Positions 6,462 to 15,900 of a stretch of DNA of 33,283 nt are shown here, in pieces (the stretch's first letter is position 1; each line of letters begins with the position of its first letter). This DNA is from Treponema sp. (GTDB lineage Bacteria; Spirochaetota; Spirochaetia; Treponematales; Breznakiellaceae), in assembly GCA_009784775.1 (NCBI GenBank), contig WQXQ01000014.1, positions 1-33,283 of the forward strand, in the 5' to 3' direction. The position numbers and the translations under genes were made by a program. The notes under the pieces are model-generated. The model saw only the letters and a program-made list of their open reading frames with translations. It was not told the origin of the DNA and did no database searches.

Positions 6462-8456
6462 TTAAAACAACTCTCCCTGAACCGCCGGTGTTTTTTGAGA
6501 TTTGCTTGCTGGCTGGCCATCGCCTTTCTCCGCTTTGGCAAGCAGGACCAGGAATTGCTCTTCATCAATAATAGGTATGCCCAGCTCGCGGGCTTTTTTA
6601 TTTTTGCCGGAACCGGAGCCGGGATCGTTAGTGACCAGATAGGCAAGGTCTTTTACCACCGATGATTTGACCAATGCGCCCAGCAGCTTGATTTTCTCCT
6701 CGGCATGGCCGCGCTTCATGGCGGAAAGCTCGCCGGTAAAGCAAAAGGAAAGGCCGCGCAGGGGTTGGGCTCCATCAGGCGGAGGCGGGGCAATGCTGAT
6801 AATGTTCGCCTTCAGTACCGCATCCATTTCGGCGGCGGTTTCCCCAAGGCCGTCAACAATGACCCTGGCGGTAATTTCTCCCAGACCGTGAATGGCGGCA
6901 AGGTCTTCAATGGAGGCGGCGCGGATTTTTTCCAGAGTATTGAATCCGGCAACGGCAACTTTTTCCATGGTGGTTTCGGCGATGCCTTCAAGATCAAAGC
7001 CGGCGATAAAAGCGGCAAGGGAAAGTTCCCGCGGTGTTTGGATATGACGCACCACTTTTGCCGCGGAAAGTTCCCCCATGCGATCATATGCGGCAAGTTC
7101 TTCCGCACCAAGTGTATACAAATCGGCTATATGCCGCACCCGCTCTTTGTCAAAAAGCTGGCGCACCAATTTTTCACCTAACTCACGAATGTCCAATACC
7201 GCAATCCATTTTTCAAGGCGATGCAACAGACGTTTGGGACAGCCGGCATTGGGGCAGTACAGGCGGGTGCCTGCGTCCACCAGATCGGTACCGCAGGCAT
7301 TACATATAACGGGAATTTCGATTTCCTGTTCGTCATCGGCAATTTTGCCTGGAGCAAGGCCTTCAATTTTGGGGATAATTTCGCCGCGCTTTACCACCGA
7401 AACCGCCGAACCGATTTTCAGACCCAGAGCGCGGATCATGTCGGGATTGTTCAGGTTGGCCCGCTGCACGGTGGTTCCGGCAATGCGAACCGGATCAACA
7501 ATGCCAATGGGAGTATAGGTTGCACCGGACTCGCTCCATTCCACCTGCCTGAGTATGCTAAAAGCGGTTTCAAGCTCGAACTTAAAGGCAATTTGTTTTT
7601 CGGGCCGGGCGCGGCGCAAATCGGCCATGTCGGTGGCAATATCCTTCACCACCAGGCCGTCTATATCAAAGGGAAGTTTGTCCCGCATATTTGCCACTTT
7701 GTTACGGTACGCAATAACTGCTTCCGCATCATTGCACATGGTTACCACAGTGGTCTGGAAACCCTGTTTGCCAAGCCATTCCAGTTTTTGCGTCTCATCG
7801 GAAAAATAAAAATCGTCATCGTTTGCCGCAGCGTCATAGGTAATCATGTTGAGGTCTTCACAGCCGGAGCCGTCTTTGCGGCGCATGATGCCGTTCGCGG
7901 CATTGCGGCAATTGGCCTTGGTCTCATACTTTTCCCGCCACACAGTGCGGATCATTACTACTTCGCCGCGTACACCGCCGGAAAAGGGAAGACCCAGCTT
8001 GTCAGACACGCCTATCATGCGCCGGGCATTGGCGGTAATTTCATCGCCAATAATGCCATCGCCTCTGGTCACCGCCCGAACCAAAATGCCTTTTTCATAT
8101 TGCAGTTCAAGACTGGCCCCATCAAGTTTATACTGCACCAAAAATTGGGTTAGACCCTGTTTCTGCGCCCATGCGCGGAATTCTTCGGGGTTAGCAGCTT
8201 TATCCTGACTGCCCATGGGAATAATATGTTTAGCCTTGGGAAAACCATCAACACCGTGGGCGGCATCGCCGTGATGCGCAGCATCACTCCCCCCCCCCAC
8301 CCTTTTGATAACCGGGCTGTCGGGGGCAAGCGCCTTCAGTTCATCCCAAAGCAGATCAAATGCTTCATCAGCAATTTCCGCCTCACCATCATAATACGAT
8401 TTCTGGTACTGTGTTATCAGACGTTCAAGCGTTGTCTGCCGCCCCTCATTCCTCAT
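6462..8456 (-). CDS. ligA: NAD-dependent DNA ligase
   Basis: This 664-residue ligase seals nicks in replication and repair using NAD. In order it has: an N-terminal NMN-recognition part (YYDGEAEIADEAFDLLWDEL); the adenylation domain with the nucleotide-accepting Lys110 in KLDGAS; RGDG and GEVVM; KFELE; the OB part with VKRGEIIP; a zinc site (Cys385, Cys388, Cys401, Cys406); helix-hairpin-helix repeats; and a C-terminal BRCT domain from about 575. The sequence is divergent but all key motifs are present. Odd: residues 53-71 are a Gly/Ala/His-rich insertion between RVGG and FPK, encoded in part by a run of ten G. The start overlaps the trmB stop by 4 bases inside a 7-bp tandem repeat. It is the last gene of its operon. 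Confidence 0.95.
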   Translation of the reverse strand: MRNEGRQTTLERLITQYQKSYYDGEAEIADEAFDLLWDELKALAPDSPVIKRVGGGSDAAHHGDAAHGVDGFPKAKHIIPMGSQDKAANPEEFRAWAQKQGLTQFLVQYKLDGASLELQYEKGILVRAVTRGDGIIGDEITANARRMIGVSDKLGLPFSGGVRGEVVMIRTVWREKYETKANCRNAANGIMRRKDGSGCEDLNMITYDAAANDDDFYFSDETQKLEWLGKQGFQTTVVTMCNDAEAVIAYRNKVANMRDKLPFDIDGLVVKDIATDMADLRRARPEKQIAFKFELETAFSILRQVEWSESGATYTPIGIVDPVRIAGTTVQRANLNNPDMIRALGLKIGSAVSVVKRGEIIPKIEGLAPGKIADDEQEIEIPVICNACGTDLVDAGTRLYCPNAGCPKRLLHRLEKWIAVLDIRELGEKLVRQLFDKERVRHIADLYTLGAEELAAYDRMGELSAAKVVRHIQTPRELSLAAFIAGFDLEGIAETTMEKVAVAGFNTLEKIRAASIEDLAAIHGLGEITARVIVDGLGETAAEMDAVLKANIISIAPPPPDGAQPLRGLSFCFTGELSAMKRGHAEEKIKLLGALVKSSVVKDLAYLVTNDPGSGSGKNKKARELGIPIIDEEQFLVLLAKAEKGDGQPASKSQKTPAVQGELF
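8289..8298. repeat. G10 homopolymer inside ligA
   Basis: There are ten C on the plus strand, read as ten G in ligA (codons for Val-Gly-Gly-Gly at residues 53-56). Gain or loss of one base would frameshift this presumably essential gene upstream of its active site. Confidence 0.9.
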
Positions 8457-8471
8457 TCCTCATTCCTCATT
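8444..8471. repeat. 7-bp tandem repeat at the trmB/ligA junction
   Basis: There are four perfect copies of CCTCATT (minus strand AATGAGG). The array contains the last codons and stop of trmB, the ligA start codon, and repeated GAGG ribosome-binding words, one of which lies 8 bases before the used ATG. Confidence 0.95.
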
Positions 8472-9157
8472 TTTACAAATAGCAATTCCTTTACCTGATG
8501 ATTTTTTGCAAGTCCTTTTCGCTCAAAACTGGTGCGGGGCCGCCAGTCCTGCGGCGGAGCAAAATCAGCAGCAGAATTAACCAGACCTTCTGTTGCGCTT
8601 AACGCATCCAGCGCCCATTCGGCATATTGCTCCCAGTCGGTAGCCATATACAGATAGCCGCCCGGTTTCAGCCGGGACGCAAGGGTATCCGTAAAAGGCC
8701 GTTTGACCAGGCGCCGTTTGTGGTGCCGTTTTTTGGGCCAGGGATCGGGGAAAAAAAGATGTATCCCTTCCAGTGTATTGTGCGGAATCATTTTTTCCAA
8801 AACCGCAACCGCGTCATGTTCAATGATTCTGAGATTGACAAGCGATTGCCGTTCAATTTCCCAGAGGAGTTTGCCTATTCCCGGCCTGTGCACCTCAATG
8901 CCCAGATAATTTTTATCGGGATGCGCCGCGGCAATAATAGCCGTGGCCTCGCCCATGCCGAATCCAATCTCGATGGTAACCGGATTGTTATTGCCAAAAA
9001 CCACAGAAAAATCAAGCGGCCTGTTTTCAAAGGGAATGATTAATTGCCCTGCAAGGGAATCGTAGGAACGGCGCTGGGCGGCGGTTCCCCGTCCGGCCCG
9101 CAGTACATAACTTCGAATTGCAGCGGGAAAACCGCTTTTAACGGAGGGCGGTGACAT
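8453..9157 (-). CDS. trmB: tRNA (guanine-N7)-methyltransferase
   Basis: The protein has 234 residues and methylates N7 of guanine-46 in the tRNA variable loop using S-adenosylmethionine. The Rossmann-fold methyltransferase core starts at IEIGFGMGEA (SAM-binding glycines). The hallmark TrmB motif FPDPWPKKRHHKRR is intact and the later TDWEQYAEWAL motif also fits. The last six residues (MRNEE after VK) are encoded by a 7-bp repeat array. It overlaps the upstream lipoprotein gene by 20 bases and the ligA start by 4. No clear ribosome-binding site precedes the ATG, so translation probably depends on coupling to the upstream gene. Confidence 0.95.
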   Translation of the reverse strand: MSPPSVKSGFPAAIRSYVLRAGRGTAAQRRSYDSLAGQLIIPFENRPLDFSVVFGNNNPVTIEIGFGMGEATAIIAAAHPDKNYLGIEVHRPGIGKLLWEIERQSLVNLRIIEHDAVAVLEKMIPHNTLEGIHLFFPDPWPKKRHHKRRLVKRPFTDTLASRLKPGGYLYMATDWEQYAEWALDALSATEGLVNSAADFAPPQDWRPRTSFERKGLAKNHQVKELLFVKMRNEE

Positions 9158-9794
9158 CGGTATAGGCCGACATAAAATATTCGGCGTCTTCTGCCCAAAG
9201 CGCCGCCGTCCGGGCCGGAGCCGGAATGTTCAGATCATTCACCGAGCCGCTCAGCGTATCAAGTCTTGCGGTAAAAACATATTTACCCTGTTCATCATAG
9301 CAGACCAGGCGATTCACCGGATATGATGAAGTCACCGTATAGCTGCCCCCGCTTATCTCCAGATTGGGAAAAGGAAACCGGGGTTCTTCCGGCGCGTCAA
9401 AACTAAAATTACGTTCGGATTTTTCTCCGCCCTTGTTCACCAACACAGCCCGATACTGGCCCCTTGGCAGAATCTCATCCTCACCGATTGCGATACTTCT
9501 TGATCCGATCCATGTTTTTTCTTCATGGGTATAACTTATCCAGTCATCGCTTTTGATATGCCAGCGCAGCTGTTCGCGGTCATGGTACAGGTACAGGTCT
9601 TCCAGATTTTCAAGGCCGTCATCGTCTTCGGGAATAATGAAAAAAGAAAAATACTCCTGCGGTTTATTTTTATCCTGATAATAGACCAGTTGTATAAAAC
9701 CAAACGCAATTTTAGGCTCCGCCCGCGAACAGCCGGAAAACACCACCGCCAAAAAAAGCAAAACCAATAATGTTTTTTGTACTATCATGCGCAT
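9138..9794 (-). CDS. probable lipoprotein, function unknown
   Basis: This 218-residue protein has a signal peptide ending in a lipobox (VFSGC, lipidated Cys22). The mature part is rich in aromatic residues (FGFIQLVYY, EQLRWHIKSDDWISYT) and looks beta-stranded, like a substrate-binding or Ig-type fold, with GQYRAVLVNKGGEKSERNFSFD near the middle. I recognise no family. AGGAGG stands 7 bases before the ATG. It lies 11 bases after the preceding lipoprotein gene and overlaps trmB by 20. Conserved context with housekeeping genes suggests a chromosomal core lipoprotein rather than a recent acquisition. Confidence 0.8.
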   Translation of the reverse strand: MRMIVQKTLLVLLFLAVVFSGCSRAEPKIAFGFIQLVYYQDKNKPQEYFSFFIIPEDDDGLENLEDLYLYHDREQLRWHIKSDDWISYTHEEKTWIGSRSIAIGEDEILPRGQYRAVLVNKGGEKSERNFSFDAPEEPRFPFPNLEISGGSYTVTSSYPVNRLVCYDEQGKYVFTARLDTLSGSVNDLNIPAPARTAALWAEDAEYFMSAYTDVTALR

Positions 9795-9805
9795 AGTGGA
9801 ACCTC

Positions 9806-10456
9806 CTACCAGCTCATCTCTACCGTCAGGCCTTCTTCAAGGGCAAGCAGGTCTCCCAGGCCAATGACAGCCAAAACTTTTTTTCCCTGAGAAACCATTT
9901 GCGCAAACGAAACAGACGAGGGAATTGCCGTAAGGCTTGCGTTTTTGGGAGCGCTCAGGCTGACGCTTATGGTATAACCCGCGGCAATTTCCTGCAGCAG
10001 GGCAAGCAGGTCATCATCGGTAATGACGGCCGCTTCATCCAGCAGAACAAGGCGTAAGCTATTTTTTCCGTTTTCCTGCGTGAAAGACACGCCGGCGCCG
10101 GTATTGTCCAAAAAGGCCAACAGGGCGCCGGTATTATTAAATTCCAGCGTAACGTTGGTAACCAGATCTTTGCCGCCAAAGACATTCGATACACTTTTTG
10201 CAGAAAAAGCCGAAAGGCGCAGACCGGGAATTCTTGCGACACTTCGTTCAAAATCCGCCTTGCCAACAGGAATAGCCGGCCAGCGTTCATTGCCGTCCAG
10301 CCTGCCCATGGACTCCAGTACTTGCGAAACCCGGTACTCAAGGGCAATTTTTCCGGAACCATCGGCCCGTATGTGTATATCTGCCGAAACCCCAAGGCAG
10401 GAATTGAACGCTAAAGCCGCACAGAATAATAGCAACAGCCATTTAATAGTCTTCAT
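9806..10456 (-). CDS. probable lipoprotein, LppM-like domain
   Basis: The protein has 216 residues. The signal peptide ends with AFNSC, giving Cys20 as the lipid anchor. It is followed by a beta-strand pattern (ADIHIRADGSGKIALEYRVS) typical of LppM-type lipoprotein domains, and a C-terminal acidic and hydrophobic part (VLAVIGLGDLLALEEGL). GGAGG lies 7 bases before the ATG at 10456 and only 4 before an upstream TTG, so the ATG is chosen. The ATG shares one base with the TGA stop of the DUF503 gene (TGATG), so translation is coupled. The function is not known; the LppM assignment is from pattern only. Confidence 0.78.
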   Translation of the reverse strand: MKTIKWLLLLFCAALAFNSCLGVSADIHIRADGSGKIALEYRVSQVLESMGRLDGNERWPAIPVGKADFERSVARIPGLRLSAFSAKSVSNVFGGKDLVTNVTLEFNNTGALLAFLDNTGAGVSFTQENGKNSLRLVLLDEAAVITDDDLLALLQEIAAGYTISVSLSAPKNASLTAIPSSVSFAQMVSQGKKVLAVIGLGDLLALEEGLTVEMSW

Positions 10457-10743
10457 CAAAATTCCTCCGAATGGATACTCATGTCCTGTATGCGAACCGG
10501 AACTTCATTTTCAATCATCGCAAATGCTTTTTGTAATACGGTCTCGCCAAAAACCCGCGAGTTGGAAACCAGCGCCCCGCCTATCTGGGCAAAGGACAAC
10601 GAATCCTGCAAATCAACTTCGGCGGCGCTCATGTGGAAACGGCGCTGCAGCTTGTCCTTTACCGATTTGACAATGCGCCGTTTGTCCTTAAGGCTGCAAA
10701 CATCGGGCAATTCAAACAGCATCTGAATCATTGATACAATCAT
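10456..10743 (-). CDS. DUF503 (YlxP-like) small protein
   Basis: The 95-residue cytoplasmic protein has the DUF503 pattern: an opening strand [13 protein letters not shown], then the conserved SLKDKRRIVKSVKDKLQRRF, the strand with AEVDLQDSL and IGGALVSN, and a C-terminal helix and strand. In other bacteria (YlxP) this gene often sits beside infB and rbfA and is thought to act in ribosome or RNA metabolism, but no function is firmly established. Here it is between lipoprotein genes. Its ATG overlaps the upstream TPR gene stop by one base (TAATG). Confidence 0.88.
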   Translation of the reverse strand: MIVSMIQMLFELPDVCSLKDKRRIVKSVKDKLQRRFHMSAAEVDLQDSLSFAQIGGALVSNSRVFGETVLQKAFAMIENEVPVRIQDMSIHSEEF

Positions 10744-11729
10744 TATTCCGTTTTTTCCTCATCGTCTGCATTGTCCGTGTCATCATCCAGCCCGGATTTA
10801 TCGCTGCCGGCGGCAGTACTGAGCGTTTTGCTGACAGTGCGTCTTCCCTCGGTAACAATCGTCCGTAATGCATCTCTATTAGCGGCGCTTATACGCTCAT
10901 CGACAAGCAGCGCCTCGATTGCGTCAAAGTCAGAAAAACCTTCTTCCACCGCTTCCTGCAATTCGGTTATCCCTTCGGTACTGCCGGCATCGGCGATAAG
11001 AAGCACGCGGGCAATGGTAAAATGGAGTTCCGGCTTTGTGGGATTAACACTGCTGCTGGTAAGGCTTTCAAGAGCCGCGCGGTATTCCTCCAGGGCGCGG
11101 GCGTACAATTCCTGTTCTTCAAGCAATTGGGCATATTCGTAGCGGACTTTTGCATCGTCATTGTTAATAAGCCAGTTGGCAAAGGTATCAATAGCCTCGG
11201 GCTTGTTTTGTATCTTTTGGGTGCGGGCATAGAGCAGCAGAACATCGCTGTTATCCAGCAGGGCAAATTCATGATTCTTCAGCACCTGCTCCGCCTCGGC
11301 ATATTTTTCCATGGCAAACAATACAAGGGCGTAATTGTAACCGTCATCGGCGCTTTCAGGAACCAGTGCCAGCAGCCGGTCATACAGCGCCGACGCTTTT
11401 TTGAGATCGCCTAACCGTATCTGGGTATAGGCGGCGGCTTTCAGCGCCAGTACATTGCGGGGGTCGCGCTTTAGAATTGACTCAAAATGTTTTGCCGCAT
11501 CTTCATAGCGATCAAGCTCAAACGCAATACGCCCCAGATTGTACTCCGACGCGCTTTTGGTTCTGTCTTTTGCCTTTGCCCGGTTCAGCCATTTTTCCGC
11601 CTCGGCAAATTTCCCTATGTCATAATACGCCATGCCAATGGCAAAATATTCTTCCGCAGAAGCCGCCCCCCTGCTCGCGCAGCCGGCGAATATAACAATC
11701 GCAAGTAAGCATAACGTTATATATTTCAT
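10743..11729 (-). CDS. TPR-repeat lipoprotein
   Basis: This 328-residue protein has a lipobox IFAGC (Cys17). Residues 25-130 are three clear tetratricopeptide repeats ([60 protein letters not shown]), followed by more degenerate ones to about 235. The tail is Asp/Glu-rich and probably disordered. TPR lipoproteins scaffold envelope complexes, for example in outer-membrane protein assembly. The partner is unknown. It overlaps the upstream UPRT-like gene by ATGA and the DUF503 start by one base, so it is in a coupled operon. Confidence 0.88.
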   Translation of the reverse strand: MKYITLCLLAIVIFAGCASRGAASAEEYFAIGMAYYDIGKFAEAEKWLNRAKAKDRTKSASEYNLGRIAFELDRYEDAAKHFESILKRDPRNVLALKAAAYTQIRLGDLKKASALYDRLLALVPESADDGYNYALVLFAMEKYAEAEQVLKNHEFALLDNSDVLLLYARTQKIQNKPEAIDTFANWLINNDDAKVRYEYAQLLEEQELYARALEEYRAALESLTSSSVNPTKPELHFTIARVLLIADAGSTEGITELQEAVEEGFSDFDAIEALLVDERISAANRDALRTIVTEGRRTVSKTLSTAAGSDKSGLDDDTDNADDEEKTE

Positions 11730-12778
11730 TTTTTTGTGTCCAGTACCGTATCTTCTATTTTTCTAAGCTGAGAGCGGTACAGCCGCGCAATGTTGTCGCC
11801 GTAGTCCGCAATAAGCTGTATGATATTCCGGGGATGCAATTCCCCATCCCTGCCGTTGATGCGATCCCCCGCATCTCCCAGACCGGGCATAATATACGCC
11901 TGATCGTTAAGCATGGGATCCATCCAGAGAGTATACACAGTGCAGTTATCCAAAGCGCGGACAACCCGCAGCGCTCCCTTTAACGCGGCAATAACATTAA
12001 AAAACAGAATTGATCTTGGCTTTACCCCCGCATCCAGTAAATATTTCACCACTGTCACCAGGCTTCCGCCAGTGGCATTCATGGGATCGGCAAAAACCAG
12101 ATCTTTGCCATCAAGCTCTTCAAGCCTGAAATAGGAACGATCCAGATCCAGAATATACTCCATGTCCAGTTCTTTTCTGGAATCATCCCGCTGTATTTTA
12201 AACATGGCAAAAGGCGTTACATAACCGTGCGAGGAATACTCCTGAATTTCCTTGCTCATAATCATTGACGGCAGCAAGGCTCCCCGCAGCATAACGCACA
12301 TAACCGTATTTTCAATTTTATCGTCGATGTTGGTGATCTTGTGTACCGCATAATTGTGCACCGGAGCGGTAACCGGGGTTTGCACAATCAGATAGTTTTT
12401 ATCCGATCCGGGACTGCCCCCCCAGGCCAATTTGAACAGCATTTCGTAGGCACGCTGTATATAATAAATGAATTCCTGATTCTCTGTCCGCACATCCCGC
12501 AGTTTGGCAATAAGCCGCGAAGCCTCAGGATGGCTCTCCTGAGGGCTCTGGAAGCCGTACACGTGGATATTGGGGGCCATGCGGCAAATTTCCTGCATTA
12601 ATACCCCCATCTCGTTATACAGGGAGATGAGGCTGTCTTCCGCCTGCAAGCCCGAAGAAAGCCGGGTAAAACAGCGCATTGCCTGATTGTACAGATTGTC
12701 CATCCGGGCCAAATAGTCTTTATCCGCCGCGCTTAAGTACCCGTCAAGGTCCTCGGCCTTCAGAATGATTTTGCTCAT
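11726..12778 (-). CDS. uracil phosphoribosyltransferase-like protein with N-terminal extension
   Basis: The 350-residue protein has two parts. The C-terminal 200 residues match uracil phosphoribosyltransferase: [10 protein letters not shown], the PRPP-binding loop DPMNATGGS (231-239) and the uracil-binding stretch [13 protein letters not shown] (295-307). That would convert uracil and PRPP to UMP for pyrimidine salvage. The first 120 residues are an extra, helical region not present in the usual 210-residue enzyme. The active-site loops look intact. It is the first gene of the operon that ends in ligA. The -10 box lies just 7 bases before the ATG and no ribosome-binding site is visible, so the mRNA may be leaderless. 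Confidence 0.85.
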   Translation of the reverse strand: MSKIILKAEDLDGYLSAADKDYLARMDNLYNQAMRCFTRLSSGLQAEDSLISLYNEMGVLMQEICRMAPNIHVYGFQSPQESHPEASRLIAKLRDVRTENQEFIYYIQRAYEMLFKLAWGGSPGSDKNYLIVQTPVTAPVHNYAVHKITNIDDKIENTVMCVMLRGALLPSMIMSKEIQEYSSHGYVTPFAMFKIQRDDSRKELDMEYILDLDRSYFRLEELDGKDLVFADPMNATGGSLVTVVKYLLDAGVKPRSILFFNVIAALKGALRVVRALDNCTVYTLWMDPMLNDQAYIMPGLGDAGDRINGRDGELHPRNIIQLIADYGDNIARLYRSQLRKIEDTVLDTKK

Positions 12779-12785
12779 TTAGGCC

Positions 12786-12814
12786 ATTATAATAAAAGAC
12801 GCAAAATACCGCAA
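12786..12814 (-). promoter_or_regulatory. promoter of the UPRT-to-ligA operon
   Basis: On the minus strand TTGCGG (12814-12809) and a perfect TATAAT (12791-12786) are separated by 17 bases. Only 7 bases lie between the -10 box and the ATG, predicting transcription that starts at or next to the start codon. Confidence 0.6.
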
Positions 12815-12837
12815 GGTGGTGATCTCTCGAAATATAT

Positions 12838-12918
12838 CACACAAAGATCACGGAGTCCCACGGAGCACACAAAGAAGTTTTGAATTTGCTTCTTTGTACT
12901 CCGTGTTCCTCCGTGTTT
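12838..12918. repeat. imperfect hairpin element, copy 2
   Basis: The left arm from 12838 contains CACGGAG words and CACAAAGAAG. The right arm (12889-12918) is the imperfect complement with CTTCTTTGTACTCCGTG. The words match the element at 4591-4737. It lies between the end of the giant gene and the promoter of the UPRT operon, where it could end the giant transcript. Confidence 0.7.
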
Positions 12919-12924
12919 CAGCAA

Positions 12925-15900
12925 CTAGTAGCGCAGGTCGATTACCAGGGCTTCCGGCCGGTCAGCAACCAATGTTGTTGATTGTTCCCATATATCGGAA
13001 TAGCAGAAACTGTAGGTTAAACCATATGCGGATATTTCGTGCATGTATTTTGCATAGTGGTTCATCCTTATGTTGCCATTAAAGCCGGACTGATAATAGT
13101 AGTTGGATGGCACACTTGTCTGCTGCCCATGAGGAATAATTCGTCCATTCGCATCCAGCGGACCCCATGGATTGGTATTACCCGCTACGCTAGGCAGATG
13201 AGCAACACCTCTGGTAAATGCCGCGCAAATCTGCGCCTGTGCAGCCAGGCTGAATTCTCCAACGCCATTGGAGCTGTCGTCCAGCATTTCCCTGCCTTCC
13301 AGTACCGCCTGGGTGTTTGGTTTTCTGATAATAGCCTCTCCGGAGTTAAACAGAGCCGAGGAATTCGAGGTCCTTAATACCAGAACTTCTTCGGTATACG
13401 TTTGCGCACTATGATTCCTTCGTATATTATTTCTGGTTTCTATCTGCCCTCTATATAGGTGTCCCTCGCTGTTTACAATCGTTACCCCGTTAGTACCTGC
13501 GGCTCTCCACATGTCCCAAACCGCATCAATGTATGGCTGGAAATAGTTCCCATATCGCCGATCGGTGTTAAAGTCCATTTTACAGGGCGCTTCGATTCTA
13601 AGCGGCGTTTTCAGATGCCAGAATTCCGGCGGAACCCTTGCTTCCCATTGCCCGAAGATTTCGCTTCTGGGTAAAAATTCACCCGCCGTTAGATCTACCC
13701 GCTGTCCGCCTGGTGTCCTTCCAAGCACGCGGGCGATAACCGGGAAGCTGAAGAAGTCAACCCTGGTGGTATTGGCAAATAAACACCCGTCATTATCCCT
13801 TAAGGAAAACTCAAAATACTCATGATAGACATTGTAACCGGGGATAGTAGGATTGTTCAGATCCGGTCCGCCAAATCCGTTGACATTATTGCCGCTGCCA
13901 TGGAATTGTACCAATATGGGCTCGCCATAACTGATAAACAATCTTCCCGAATGAACCCTGTCTATGTAGACATATCGCGCTTCCGCCAGCGTAAATGAGA
14001 CATCCGCAAACCTGCCCGTTTCGGTATTGGGATGGGGCGGAATATGAATACTATTCATATTGGTATTTGCCCGAACCAGCGTACCGTTGTTTTCCGGACT
14101 CACAAAATGCCAGTTATTACCAGCGGCAGTCACTCGTCCCAAGATGACAATGTGAATCTGGTCATCCCTCCATGCTCCCTTGGTCAGGTTATTGAACTGG
14201 AAGAACAATCTGCCACGACCAGTAGGATCATCCGGAATACTGATGTCCCTTATCGGCAGCGGAAGACCATCGACAACTTCAATCAGAACAAAGGTTGAAG
14301 TAATGGTAAGATTGTTGCCGGGCATATCAAATGTTCTGGTAGCGCCGGCGTCATTACCGGTTCCGGTAAGGCCTGTTACGTTGGGACTAAACGTGATCGA
14401 TTGCAGCGCATAACCGGGACTTGGGTTGATCGTTACGGTTACTGATGAACCTGCCGTTGCAGCACCCGGACCACCCACGCCGCCGTTGGCGCCGTTGGTA
14501 TAGGTAATGGTATTCCCGGTGGCCGCCGCCGCTACTGAAACGGTTCTTGAAGATGTCACATTGGCGAAGCCGGATTGGGCTGACGCCGCTATTACAGTGA
14601 TATTGGTTCCAATTGCAACGCTTGTATTCACGCTTAAAATACCGTTTGCATTAATGCTCGCGCCGGCAACCGCAGGATTAATCGACCAGGTAACGCCTTC
14701 CGTAGCGCCGCCGGTAGCGGCAACATCCGCAACAAAGGTCATCGTGGAACCCCGCTGTATCGAAGCACCCGCCGCCGGAGTCGTAATGGTTACACTGGAT
14801 ACATTCGGCCCGGTTATCTGAACAGTTCTTTCCCCCCATATAGCGGTATTAAACACGGAAGTCGCTCTAATAGTAGCATTGCCAACCGTCGCGTTATTCG
14901 CAACAGTCAAAATGCCGCTTGTCGCATTCATGGTTAAGCCGGTAACGGCGGGCGTAACCGACCATGTAACAGATTCCGAAGCGCCGCCGTTAGCGATAAC
15001 GCCTGCGGCAAACGCCTGGGTTGTGCCTCGCGGTACCTGAGCATTAGCCTCCGGGAATGTAATGGTAACGTTGGTTACGCCAGGAGTCGCGCTCGACACA
15101 ATCTGAACGGTTCTTTCTCCAAATACACCCTGGGAAGTTGCCCTTATAGTGGCGTTACCAAGCGTTGCGTTATTCGCAACGTTCAAAACGCCGTCCGCGT
15201 TAATGGTTACGCCGGTAACGGCAGGGTTAACCGACCAAGTTACATTTGTCGACGAAACACCGTTAATGAGCGCTATCGCGCCAAATTGCAGGGTGGTATT
15301 GCGTAATACCTGCTGCCCGTTAGCCACCGGAGTCGTAATGGTAACCGTGTTTGTGGGGGGAGTAATTATCTGAACGGTTCTTTCCCCCCATACACTGGCA
15401 TTAAACGTGGAAGTCGCTCTTACCGTGAGGTTACCCAGTGTTGCGCCGGCTGTAAGGGTTACCACACCGGTTGTTGTGTCAATGGAGGCACCCGTAACGG
15501 CAGTGGGAATTGACCAGGTAACCGTTGTCGATGCGCCGCCGCTTGCGGTAACACTCGCGGTAAACTGATGGGTAGTGCCTCGCGCTATCTGCGCGCCCGC
15601 CGCATGAGAATTAATGGTGACACCGGTTACGGCGGGTGTTTCAGCCGCCACTATATTAACGATTCGTTCCCCAATTACGGTGGCAAAGCCGTCCTGGGCG
15701 GAAGCTGCTCTAATAGTAGCGTTACCCAGCGTTGCGGTATTCGAAACGGTCAAAAGACCGCTTGCGTTAATGGTTACGCCAGTAACGGCAGGCGTCACTG
15801 ACCAGGTCACATTTTGCGTAGCGCCGCCGGAAGCGACAACCGTTGCCGCAAATTGCAGGGTGGTGTTTCGCGCCACCTGCTGACCATTCGCTGCCGGGGT

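Noticed and set aside
7221-8153. 310-residue plus-strand frame opposite ligA
   Set aside because: Every LigA motif is present on the minus strand. The plus-strand frame shows no domain.
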